DNA of 64,000 bases from Rhodosorus marinus (taxonomy: Eukaryota; Rhodophyta; Stylonematophyceae; Stylonematales; Stylonemataceae): contig JAMWBK010000007.1 in NCBI GenBank assembly GCA_029953675.1, positions 248,001 through 312,000 on the forward strand. The letters run 5' to 3'. The position numbers were made by a program, and so were the translations under genes. Under the pieces are notes generated by a model, which was not told the DNA's origin, ran no database searches, and saw only the letters and a list, made by a program, of their open reading frames with translations. This document shows, in pieces, positions 10,386 through 20,083 of this stretch. Every line of letters begins with the position of its first letter. Position 1 is the stretch's first letter.

Positions 10386-11380
10386 GATATGCTGTGCTGG
10401 GAAAATTGTTCTTATTATTCCGTGGACAGGACATCCTCAGAATGTTAGAACCAGTAAGCCAGTTCTGTATCTCCAGCTCAACCCTAAAGTATCATATCAA
10501 CAGCGAGGGTCCCTCATCACATCGGTGGAGAATCGGTAAACCGGCGGCATCACCGTTCGATCCATTTTGGCCTGTGAAGGGGAGGACGTGGGTTAGCATC
10601 ACTACACCTCTTGGATGATAAGGAACGCATCAAGATCCAACGAGCAAGTCTCCTACCAAAAACCGCTTTATCACTGCAAAATAAGACAAGAATGCTGAAA
10701 ACTCCAGGCCAAAAAGCACGATGCGTTGCGTGTGGGAACTGATCTTATCACCAAGTCGACAGGATCTAGAAACCTAACGAGCAGCAAGTCAGTTCTATCC
10801 CTTCACCTGGACCTAGAAAAAGTCCATTGCTTCGTCCAACAGAAACCCTCATCGTCAGATCGGGCTAGGAGTACCGCCCATACCAACGCGGACATTGTCC
10901 CATTGATTTTGGGTGGGTGAAAAGGAGTGGGGGAGGGGGGAGGGAGAGGGACAAGTTCGATGTGCTGCGGTGGGGGAAACCCTGTCCACAGATCTTCCTC
11001 AGAAAACCTCTGAAATTCAAGAGCCAGTTCTGTACCTCCAACTCAGCCCAAAATACCATTGCCTCCGACAAGAGAACCGTCCTCGCCACATCGGGGTAGG
11101 AGGTTGGTACATTGCCGACGGGGACATTATCCCATCGATTTCGGGCAGCTAAAGAGGATATGCTCGATGCGCAGAGACGGGGAAACCCTGTTGACAGGTC
11201 TTGCTCAAAAAGCTCTGACAAACAATAAGCCAGTTCTGGCCCTCCAGCTCAGCCCGGAATGCCATGACGTCGGACACCAGTAACCGTCGTTGTCACGAAT
11301 GGGGAGTACGAGAACTAGTGCACCGGCGGGGAGACATTGTCCGATCGATTGTATGGCGGGGTGAAGGGAGGAAGATGGTT
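10386..11380. repeat. Four diverged tandem copies of a ~200-270 bp unit
   Basis: Copies begin near 10386, 10690, 10958 and 11160. Each contains a version of AGCCAGTTCTG...CCTCCAGCTCAGCCC followed ~110 bases later by GGACATTGTCCCAT and GATT. Differences between copies are frequent, so the array is old. Short frames inside are not conserved between copies, which argues against coding. Confidence 0.75.
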
Positions 11381-11481
11381 GGCATCTGTAACACTCTGAT
11401 TGATAAGAGAGACGTAGGATATTGAAGGTGGTTACTGAGTCAGTGAGTAGGACTCCTGGTTTTGAAATTGGACGGAAAAGG

Positions 11482-12770
11482 ATGAACGCGGAATTGATGT
11501 TTGTCAGTGGAATGTTTCTGGCGTCGAGGAACTCTGGCTTGCTGAGGCTGGGTGGGTGTTCGGCGAGGGTGTCTGGCGGCGTTGGAAGGGCATGGACGGG
11601 ACGATCCCGAGTTCGTATGGCTGCGGAGGTGATTGACGGGAGGCTGATCGCTGGGCAGGTTCGCGAGGAGGTGTCTGTTGAGGTCGCAGAATACACCAAG
11701 CAAACCGGAAAGGCGCCAGGGTTGGCGGTGGTGATCGTAGGCACCAGGAAGGACTCCCAAACGTACGTACGGAACAAGCGCAGGGCTTGCGACAAAGTTG
11801 GCATCGCATCTTTCCTTTTCGAACTCCCCGAAGACGTCTCCCAGGGCGAGCTCGTCAAAGTGGTCGACGACCTCAACAACCGCAACGACGTCCACGGCAT
11901 CCTCATTCAGCTCCCACTACCTGAACACATCCAACCGGAAGAGGTTCTGGACACCATCAGGCTCGAGAAAGACGTAGATGGATTCCATCCCCTTAACATC
12001 GGCAGACTCTGCATGAATGGACGTGAAAAACCACTCTTCATCCCATGCACACCAAAGGTAAACCTACCAAACCATTACATGAACGGTGACGTCCTCGCCG
12101 TCGACTACAACCGCTATGACAGGATGTTTGATCGATCAAAGCTCCAGTCCAATCGGTTCGCAAAGCAACTACCCCCCGCTCGACCTGACTTTGGTTCACA
12201 TGTACCTCCGCAGGGATGCATAGAACTTTTGGATCGGAGCAACGTTCCCATCGAAGGTAAGAACGCTGTAGTTCTAGGACGCAGCAACATTGTTGGAATG
12301 CCCGTATCGATGCTATTGATGCAGCGGAACGCGACGGTCACGGTCTGCCACCGGTTTACGGATGATCTGGAGAACAAGGTGAGGAACGCGGATATTGTGG
12401 TCTCAGCGGTCGGTCGTGCTGGGCTGGTCAAAGGGGACTGGGTCAAGCCCGGAGCGGCTTTGATCGACGTTGGCATCAATGCCGTTGATGACCCTTCGGA
12501 TAAGAGAGGGTATGTATAACCAAAACTGCTCACGAAGAGGACATTCTCCCGCTCCAGGCTGGAGTTTGTTCATGCTCAGGAATGACACACTCTGACAAGT
12601 AGTAGCTTCCCTGGTCTTGATCTAGATATCGACTCGTGGGAGACATCGAATATGAAGCGGCGAAGGAGAGGTCTGGATGGATCACACCTGTTCCGGGCGG
12701 GGTGGGACCGATGACCATCGCCATGTTGCTGCGTAACACTCTTGAAGCAGCCAAGCTGGCGATGGGATAA
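11482..12770 (+). CDS. FOLD: Bifunctional methylenetetrahydrofolate dehydrogenase/cyclohydrolase
   Basis: Interconverts 5,10-methylene-, 5,10-methenyl- and 10-formyl-tetrahydrofolate using NADP. Exons 11482-12057, 12214-12509 and 12626-12770 join in frame to 338 residues. Diagnostic stretches: [20 protein letters not shown] (catalytic Lys region), [23 protein letters not shown], then [19 protein letters not shown] (Rossmann site), [24 protein letters not shown] and the C-terminal [10 protein letters not shown]. Met at 11617 (MAAEVIDG) begins the conserved enzyme and gives the usual ~293 residues. The upstream 45 residues ([15 protein letters not shown]..., Arg/Ser/Gly-rich) look like an organelle presequence. 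A further in-frame Met lies at 11422. Intron 1 (156 bp) has no in-frame stop but is removed because its sequence interrupts TPK/GCIELL. A diverged tandem repeat array lies immediately upstream. Confidence 0.93.
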
Positions 12771-13626
12771 GGTACAGAGCGGCTCCCTCAAATGAAGGAT
12801 CGCTGAGCGGAAAACGCGAAAAGAGACGAGAGGGACTCTCTCGGGACCTGTGCACGATCACATCAATGCCGTGTCTCCGTGTCGATAACCAGAAGATGCT
12901 GCCGTAAGTGGTAGGATGCTGTTTTTAATCTGTTCCTCGAGAGGTGCAGAGTGGTTTCCAGTCGAGAAGATGGCCCCATTCCCACCTGCAATGGAGCGCA
13001 TGTCCCTTTGAGACCTGACCCCGAAGTGAGGTCGAAGCAAACGTTGTTTTTTTTTTGCTGTAGTTGGAGCACTGGAGAGATAGCACCCGTCCTCAGGTTG
13101 TTCATAACTGTCGTTCTCTCTTCCCAACTGCGGGTTAGTTGAACGCCGCCCTCTTGTTTTGACGTCCTAAATAAACCCACCCCTTGACTCCAAGCAAAGC
13201 AAAAAGGCCGAGATTCCTGATCCTCAAGAGACGTGTCAACGGCTTGCCGATCTTCAAAACTATTTTACCGTACTCCGGCTATCCTCGAACACAGCCAACC
13301 CGCCTGAGAAATAACAGATATTGTCTATTGAGAGGGCTTAGCTAAACTTCCGCAGGGGGAAGGCGTTGACCCACTCTGCTCTACACGTGGAGTGATGCTT
13401 ATCGAAAGACTGCAGACCTAGTTGAGCATATCATCCATGTACAAGCACGTCGATGTGTTCAGGACAGTTCTCTCTCCAAGTTGTATCGTTGTGAGGAAGC
13501 GCTGACAAGTTGGTGCCGAATCACAAAGCGAGCATTGAGGCAAAAACTGCTCTGTCTGTGCGGCGCCGAATGCGTTTTTCGGTATCTAGGAAACGTGCTG
13601 GTATTTGGCCATGGAGCGGCTGTAGC
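12771..13626. other. Intergenic between convergent FolD and plastid-protein genes
   Basis: 3' flanks of two convergent genes. Small frames on both strands carry no recognisable motif. Confidence 0.4.
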
Positions 13627-15766
13627 TCAAGATAGGGGCTCGCTTAATATATACTCTGTGAGGATTTCAGATACGTCGTCCGTGAGAAAGGTCTGAGAGT
13701 CGTACACCCTCAGTATGTGTCGAAGTTTGAGCTCCCCGAACTGTCTTTTCAACCTTGGGGACACAACTTTACGATCCAGGCCACCTTGTCCGAGGGCAAT
13801 ATACAGAGGCGAGACAATCTCTGTCACTGAATTCGCAGTCCTCTGAAGATTCTGCTGCATGCCCAGGCTGTCGTTCCTTTGGAAAGCTTCCAATGCCTGT
13901 TATAAAAGAAAGAGTCAAGACGGGCACACGGCTGAGAGACTGCAAGCCAGTGTTGGGGTTGGGAGAAGGCATTCTTACAGCTTTTAGATAGTTAGAAATC
14001 CAATGGATGGCGGAGGAAGCGACGGTGTCCCTTGCGGCCTCTTCTGCAGTGATGCCGAGCTTTGCAGTGAGCGCTACGATCGCATCCACGTCCACGGGAG
14101 CCGTCTTGCTGAACTCGGCAGTTCTGACAGAGTTGAACACCGTGTCCAGGCGCCTGGCGAGGGCCTCGCTCGAAGCTTGTTGTTGAGCCGACTTTGGCGG
14201 AACCCCCAAGAAGTTCGCAATGGATTCAAAACTCTTGTTCGACGGAGCATCTTCACCAGTCGGCACCATCTCGCTCTGGACCGCCAACACCTTCTCCGCG
14301 ATGGGTATCCAGACCCTCTCCGGAAGTTCAAGCGCCGTCCTTAGGGACACGAGATTGTCCTTTGCAGATGGTCTCGTGTACAGATCCGCTGCAATAGCGT
14401 CCTCGGCGACTTCACTAAACGCTCGGGAGTACACCGTTGTTGTATCTGCCGAAACCAGAAGCCGCCTAAGCACGCCAGGGCCGTCCATGGGTACGCTGGA
14501 GGGGCCCTTTGTAAGAATCCGATTTCCAAATCTGATAGCGTAGTCCTCCAGGATGCCGTTCGACTCCATCCCAATCACCCTCGCACATCCGTGGAGGTAC
14601 CTATCGCATGATACGAGGATCGATTTCGAGTCCCCTCCGACGGCCTGAAGAAGGTACATCGCGGTTTTGATCGCCATGTCGAGAATATCGGCACTCTTCT
14701 CGGTGTTCCTCCGTCTTCGGGCGGTAGCGGCCGATTTCATCATATCGCGGATGCCAAGTCCACCTTCGTTGGCAATGATTGTCTCAGTGTCCTGGTCCGA
14801 CAGCATCAACATCTCCGATATACCAGTGAATTGAGCAATTTGAGGAGCGTTATCCACATCCTTGACCACCTCCCTCACCGAGGTGCGATAGGTTCCCAGC
14901 AGAGATTCTCGACTTAAGGTAGGGCCGTCGTTTCCCAGCCCGAGCGCGTTGCAAATACTGGCTTCAGCAGCTCTTATGAGCACCTCTCCGAGCTCCCTCT
15001 GATCCTGCTTCTTTGTGATATCTCCGATCACCACCGTATTGATCACCAACATGTTTACACCCAACTGCGTCATCGCATTTCGATCGAATCTGCCCATTCG
15101 CCCTGCCCCAATGTACTCAGCAAGCTCGGACATCACGTCCTTCACCTCGAAAGCTGTGATCTTCCATCCGCGTCTCTCCAACAGAAGTTTCCTCAGTAAT
15201 TTCTTGTTCACACCATCCCTCGTCCTCGCCACGTCAAGCACCCGCTCTCTGAAAACCCCTGTCCTGAAAACCACGTTTCTGACAGTCTCATCGCTCCCAC
15301 TCGCTTCTAAAATCGCGTTCGCATCGCTTCCTCGATGGTGCTTCATTTCCTCCCTGACTTTCTTAGCCTCGATCCCCACTCTCCTCTCCTCCTCGCTCAG
15401 CATCCGCTTCTCCCACATCTCCAGCTTTACTCGATCTGCCCCAACCGCATCGTACCTAGGCCGTCGCTTCGGTGCCCTTTTACTTAGATATCTCCACGCC
15501 AAACCAGCGCTCAGAATCCCAAATCCCAGCACACCCGCACCACGCGTCGCTGACTCCATCGACCAGTCTCCATCCGGCCTCCCAGCCCGACCGCCGACCT
15601 CCCCGAGCAGCTCCTCAAGGCGTGAGCTCCGAACCATACATTCAATCCTTCCAGTTCCATCCTCCTTCACCATATCCTCCAGCCCACAGACAGCGAAACC
15701 ACCGCGAGATCTTCTGCCGATCCCAGGCCCAACCTCAATCCTAATCCCTTCTATAAACCCTGCCAT
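13627..15766 (-). CDS. Large helical plastid membrane protein, tentatively TIC110-like
   Basis: Exons 15766-13979 and 13896-13627 (82-bp intron, phase 0) encode 685 residues. The start MAGFIEGIRIEVG has the early Phe of red-algal transit peptides; an upstream Met at 15793 is possible. One predicted transmembrane segment lies at about residues 76-94 (AGVLGFGILSAGLAW), followed by a basic stretch. The rest is predicted almost entirely alpha-helical. It has repeated patterns of the type L-x-x-L-R-x-x-L-x-L-P-x-x-V followed by amphipathic helices, for example LVSLRTALELPERVWIPIAE and SIANFLGVPP. A single N-terminal anchor followed by a long helical-repeat domain resembles the inner-envelope import protein TIC110. 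I recognise no decisive signature, so the name is tentative. The coding status is well supported by length and splice joining. Confidence 0.7.
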
Positions 15767-16160
15767 TTTCTCTTCGTCCCCCCCCACCTTCAATTGCAGA
15801 TCACTCCCTCTGCAAAACTAATCCCAAAGTGCCTTGCGCGCTCAACCCATCAAGACAGCAAACAACACAAATCTACTCCAGGCCCCCAACCATTCTCCCT
15901 CCACCTCTTCGTCTTCCCCATCAACCAGTTCAGTCCGTCTGATTGACTACTTAACCACTCCTCCCTACCCCGCAAGACGCTCTCCAAAGACCAACACCAT
16001 TCCCTCTATGAAACTCCCGCCCTTGATCTTAAATCACTACCACCCCAACGTCCTTAGAGCAATCATTCCAATGCTCGCTCACCCTCCCCGCCCATCTTCC
16101 TCATCGACTCCGGGAGAAATCAGCTGATTGCTCTACCCACTACCTTCTCAACGACTTGAC
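15767..16160. other. Upstream region of the plastid-protein gene
   Basis: Pyrimidine-rich on the plus strand; probable promoter and 5' untranslated region of the minus-strand gene. No coding signal. Confidence 0.4.
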
Positions 16161-16164
16161 CTCT

Positions 16165-17170
16165 AGAGACAATCAAAGCTTCTCCAATAGTAACGACAAA
16201 TCCGATCTACTAGCCCGCTGAAGACCGACTGGGTGAACTGTGAATGGCACTTAGAATGCAAACCGCATCGGGATGCCCCACCCCTCTCGCTTCCCACCGA
16301 TCGATCCGCACAGATCGTTGCAACGTGTTGTGCAACGGTTACAATGGCTTTGGAGGCTATCAATGCTTCTCCAAAAATAGGGATCAAGTCCGATCTACTA
16401 GCCAGCTGAAGACCGTTTCAACTCAACCTATGCATGCAAACCACGTCGGGATCCCCACCGATCGATGTCCACCGATCGATGCAAAGCTTTGTCAGAATCT
16501 CGTATTTGGTTGGTTGGGAGCTGACTTGGAGACCGTCGAGGTTTCTCCACGAGTTCGGACAAAGTCCAATCTACTAGCCAGCTGAAGACGTCTAGGGAAC
16601 TGAGAAACTCGACCTATGCATGCAAACCTAGTGACAACGTCGTTCCCACTCCCTTCGCTTCCTACCAATCAATGATGCCTCCGCCTTGATCGGCGTTTCT
16701 GGGTTAACGAGATTGTTTAACGAGCTGTCCTTGTTCGACAGAGGTGCAAACTTGGAAGTGAACGATGCATGAGAAGGACGAGAACTTACTAAAGTGACTT
16801 GAGCTAGCTGAGCTAGTGTTGTTCCCTCACAAATCGATGCACCGCGTGGTTAGCAGCTCATTTCGGTTTGGCCTGGTTTTTCCCTGGTCGTGGGATTGCT
16901 AGTGAGCTGTGCTGCTTCGAAACGTAGTTTGGAACTGAAAAAAGTGGATCGGGAGGATGAGAGCCGACTGAAGTTACTCAAGCCAGCCGAACCTAGCGCG
17001 CAACAATTTGCACCCTTCTCCCCAATCGATCCGATCGATGCGATTGCTTACCAGAATTCCGGTTTTGAGTTATTTGTACGTTCACAACTTCCACGTTTTG
17101 CCCTCGGGTGGTCTGGGACGCATCTGATTGCCATCGAGCTCTCAAACTTAGACACAGATGAGCGTGAACT
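16165..17170. repeat. Tandem array of a ~190-bp unit, three clear copies plus a degraded fourth
   Basis: Copies near 16185, 16385 and 16565 share TCCGATCTACTAGCC and GCTGAAGAC, then ATGCATGCAAACC and a CCGATCGAT-rich stretch. A degraded fourth copy around 16960-17170 keeps the CCGATCGATG element and the TTACCAGAAT..GGTTTTG core. No frame is conserved through the units. Confidence 0.65.
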
Positions 17171-17557
17171 ATCCTCACGGGTTCATACTCCTTGCCAGGG
17201 TGAACAATCCATTGAGCAACTCCCCCCGAGATTCCCAGACCAAGATCTGAACTAATCCTACAGCAGAATCCTTGGCAGGGGTTGGTGTCTCGGGAAGGCA
17301 GAGGACATCAAGATCATTAGAACCTTCCTCAACAGAAGCAAGTGATCGTAATCCAGGCTCACACCTCAATCACCTCCTCCCAGTTCACCACCTCACATTT
17401 TCATTCCGACCTGCCTGTCCGCCTCTTCACGAAGAAAAAATACCCCCTACCTTCCCCATAGTACTTTCATATTTCCCCCAATAGTTTTCCATAAATAAGC
17501 CAAAAATTCGTTTTCCGATAACTATCTTACCCCTCTAGTCCTTTGCCCCCCAAAAAG

Positions 17558-17855
17558 TCATGGCTGAGCGGAGCCACCCAGCTCTGAAGAAGTTTGGCGG
17601 GTGGCGTGTAGCATCCGAGATATGTGACCGGCACCCACGATCAGGTCCGACGAACTAGGCGGTGGTAAGTGGAAGAGAGCGATGAATCCAACGGAAGTGA
17701 AAGTGAATCTTTTGTGCTTCTGCAATTTTTTCGCGGCGTAGTCAGCAGCGCTCACACAGGGGAGATCGAAGGGCAGTGCGCCGGCGATGATAGCGTGGGT
17801 TGGAACAGATATTGGAGCAATGGAGCTAGCCGGGTTTTTGCTGATAAAACAAATT
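17558..17855 (-). CDS. Candidate last exon of an unidentified small protein
   Basis: The minus strand keeps an open frame reading NPASSIAPISVPTHAIIAGA, then FDLPCVSAADYAAKKLQKHK and RFTFTSVGFIALFHL, to a stop at 17558. The composition looks protein-like: a hydrophobic segment after a basic patch, suggesting a small membrane or organelle protein. No Met precedes the coherent part, but an acceptor-like TTTATCAG lies just upstream, so an exon above 17860 would be needed. I do not recognise the family. Confidence 0.3.
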
Positions 17856-18321
17856 CTGTCAGCTGCTTATCTGTGATATTATCCCGTTAAAACTGGTGGG
17901 ACGCACCCAAGAAACCACATCACTTCCCCGCCCGATTTCATCGCTAGAACTCTCTAATGCGGGTTATCACCTTCCAAGACCTTCGCGCCTTACCGCCAGG
18001 TAGCTGGGTTAACCCAGTTAACGGAATCACTACCCAGGGATACTCAGGATTATCCAGTAGGAAACTGAACAAGTCAACAGAAAAGCACCACTTGGGAGAC
18101 GATGGTTTCGAGCAGTTTGTCACCGTAGGTGTGTGTATCTGAATAGGAATCGAGTAGTGTTCGACCAGCCGACGGGAGGGCCAGGGGGGAGGATTGGTAT
18201 TGAAAGTTGTGAGATTGAGCTGAGGGGACATGATGTAAACCACTGTAGATCGTATTGGCTTCCCAGGGGGTTCGAGTAGAAGCCTCTGAAGCGATAGAGG
18301 GGAGCGTTGGGAAGTGTAGGG

Positions 18322-18663
18322 ATGGCGACTTCCGCAGATCGAGTTGCTGGATTTGTATTGGTGTTGATTAGCGTGATCGTTTTCCTCTACTGGACGTGCT
18401 GGATCTTTGGGTTGGTAAGTGTTGGGCAGTTCCTACACCTACTTTTTTCTTGCTAGATTGTTGCGCTAAGGGATCCCGCTTTTTCTTCTTTTTTTCCTTC
18501 GCTTTGGAAGCCATTTGTGGGTACGGATTCTGCTTTGGCAAGGTTTTTCCTAGCTCCGTTCTGGGGAGTGTTTATCCCCGCTGGTGTGCTGCTGTGCCTA
18601 TCAAATTTCCTAGGTTTGCTGGTGTGGACTCAGGATAGAGGCAAGTCGAACAAGCAAGAGTGA
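18322..18663 (+). CDS. DPM2: Dolichol-phosphate mannosyltransferase subunit 2
   Basis: Small ER membrane subunit that stabilises the DPM1 catalytic subunit, making dolichol-phosphate-mannose for N-glycosylation, O-mannosylation and GPI anchors. Exon 1, 18322-18414, encodes MATSADRVAGFVLVLISVIV and the rest of helix 1. A 96-bp intron (GTAAGT...TTGGAAG) follows. Exon 2, 18511-18663, begins PFVGTDSALARFFLAP and carries helix 2. The joined 81-residue protein has the family's length and layout: short polar N-terminus, helix, aromatic W-x-x-W-I turn, P-F-[VI]-[GD] loop, F-F-L-x-P, second helix, basic tail. An earlier acceptor (CTTGCTAG) would insert about 18 extra residues between the helices and break the alignment with DPM2, so the AAG acceptor is preferred. 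Confidence 0.85.
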
Positions 18664-18994
18664 AAAAGGTTGCGGAGTAAAAAAACCAAGTTTTGAGTCT
18701 TTTTGTTGAAGAGAACCGGAAACTTGGTCCACGTGGTTTTTAAAAATTTTCACTGCAAAAGTTCGGAAAAGTGTGATCTCAGCAAAATTAAATAGGAACG
18801 TTTCGAGTTCCTGCCATAAAGTTCGCGTTGTTTCCCCTCACGAGAGAGGAGAACCCCCCAAAACAGTTAAGAGTTAGGGTAGATGTTAGTTATTCAAGGT
18901 GTGCCCCCCGTTTTCTTCTTCTCGGATGTCAGGTTATAGTCATCGTGGAAATTTTCATTCTCCTCCAGGCTCCGCGGGCGGGGAGGGAGGTCCA
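18664..18994. other. 3' flanks of DPM2 and the C2H2 gene
   Basis: Convergent gene ends. AT-rich, nothing else seen. Confidence 0.4.
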
Positions 18995-20083
18995 TCAAAG
19001 CCCAAACAAGGACGTGATGTTTGATCCACGTCCAAACAGCATATCCCCAAAGTCGGCCAGCGGGTCCGTCACCCCGAGCGGCGTTTTTGGTTTGATTGAC
19101 GATCTTCTCATACATGCTTGGCTAGAGTCCCATGTGTCTAGCGACTTGATCTGTTCCGCGGGAAGCTTCTGGGGCACCGGGCTAGGGTCTGGTAGATGTG
19201 CCCTGAAATCTTCCAGGAAGTCAGAATCAGACTCAGCGCTAACAAACGATAAAAGGCTCGACAGGGCTGTGCCCGTGTCCTCCCTACGGACGATCTGGTT
19301 CTGGAGCATGACCGGTTCCTCCTTGTAAATGACCGGTTCCTCCTTGTAAAAGTTCGGTTCTTCGTTGTTGAAACTGTGACAGTCCAGGTCGACCGTGCCG
19401 GTCTGGTCCTCATCCAAAAAGTCCTCCATGTAAAACTCGGATAGTCTCAAGTGGAGCGGAGAGGAGACGTGCGGGAAATCGTCGGACATGTCCAGGACAT
19501 CCATCACGTTTATGTTGGGGACCTCGACCTGCTCAGCGGGCACTGTCGCGGTGACAAGAGGCACACCCTCAACAGCGGCCTCAACCTGGATCTTCTCCAC
19601 GCCATCCTGCCGGAACGCCTCGATCACAGAAACGTTGACTTCTCCCACCTCCATCGTAGATGATGCGAGAGGAATGCCCTCAATGTCACAGTCCACCTGG
19701 ATCTTCTCGACACCATCCTCCTTGAAGGTGTCGACAACGGATAGGTTGAGCTGCCCTGCCTCAACCGTCGCAGCAGCAAGCGCCACACCGTCGTTGGTCA
19801 ATGCCTTGACTTCCACCTTCTCGACTCCATCCTGCTGGAAGCTGTTGACGACAGAGAAGTTCATGACACCTGCCTCATGGTATCGGATGTGGTTCTGGAA
19901 GCTCGACCTCCATTTGAACTTTCGTCCACAGCCAGCGACCAGGCAAGAATAAGGCATCTCCTCGTTGTGAATGCGCATATGCACTTTAAGGTTGTGCTTG
20001 CGCATCAGCTTCTTCCCACAGCCAGGTACGGGACACTCAAACCTCCCGACTTTCCTTACTACAGCTCCTTCATCTATAGCCAT
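18995..20083 (-). CDS. Two-finger C2H2 zinc-finger protein with three-fold internal repeat
   Basis: Uninterrupted frame of 362 residues. Fingers at residues ~17-39 (CPVPGCGKKL...HMRIH) and 47-69 (CLVAGCGRKF...HIRYH) are both C-x4-C-x12-H-x3-H, joined by the linker NEEMPYS, so DNA binding is likely. Residues ~73-184 hold three imperfect ~37-residue repeats built around N-[FLV]-S-V-[VI]-x-x-F-x-x-DGVEK-[VI]-x-V; I know no domain that matches. The C-terminal half is acidic, with FYKEEPV and IYKEEPV in direct repeat (a 21-base tandem repeat near 19310-19350), and then SSLLSFVSAESDSDF. The acidic tail may be a transactivation region. A second two-finger gene at 32041-32508 shares the finger pair and the S-S-x-x-S-F-[VL]-S motif. 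Confidence 0.85.
   Translation of the reverse strand: MAIDEGAVVRKVGRFECPVPGCGKKLMRKHNLKVHMRIHNEEMPYSCLVAGCGRKFKWRSSFQNHIRYHEAGVMNFSVVNSFQQDGVEKVEVKALTNDGVALAAATVEAGQLNLSVVDTFKEDGVEKIQVDCDIEGIPLASSTMEVGEVNVSVIEAFRQDGVEKIQVEAAVEGVPLVTATVPAEQVEVPNINVMDVLDMSDDFPHVSSPLHLRLSEFYMEDFLDEDQTGTVDLDCHSFNNEEPNFYKEEPVIYKEEPVMLQNQIVRREDTGTALSSLLSFVSAESDSDFLEDFRAHLPDPSPVPQKLPAEQIKSLDTWDSSQACMRRSSIKPKTPLGVTDPLADFGDMLFGRGSNITSLFGL

Noticed and set aside
11205-11906. Minus-strand frames of 233, 151 and 101 codons
   Set aside because: Antisense to the start of FolD and to the repeat array; no family resemblance.
15015-15821. Plus-strand frame of 268 codons
   Set aside because: Shadow of the plastid-protein exon on the other strand; Ser/Pro/Leu-rich antisense composition.
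18415-18476. Shorter DPM2 intron ending at CTTGCTAG
   Set aside because: It inserts about 18 residues between the two helices and disrupts the W-I-x-x-L-P-F-[VI] alignment with DPM2.
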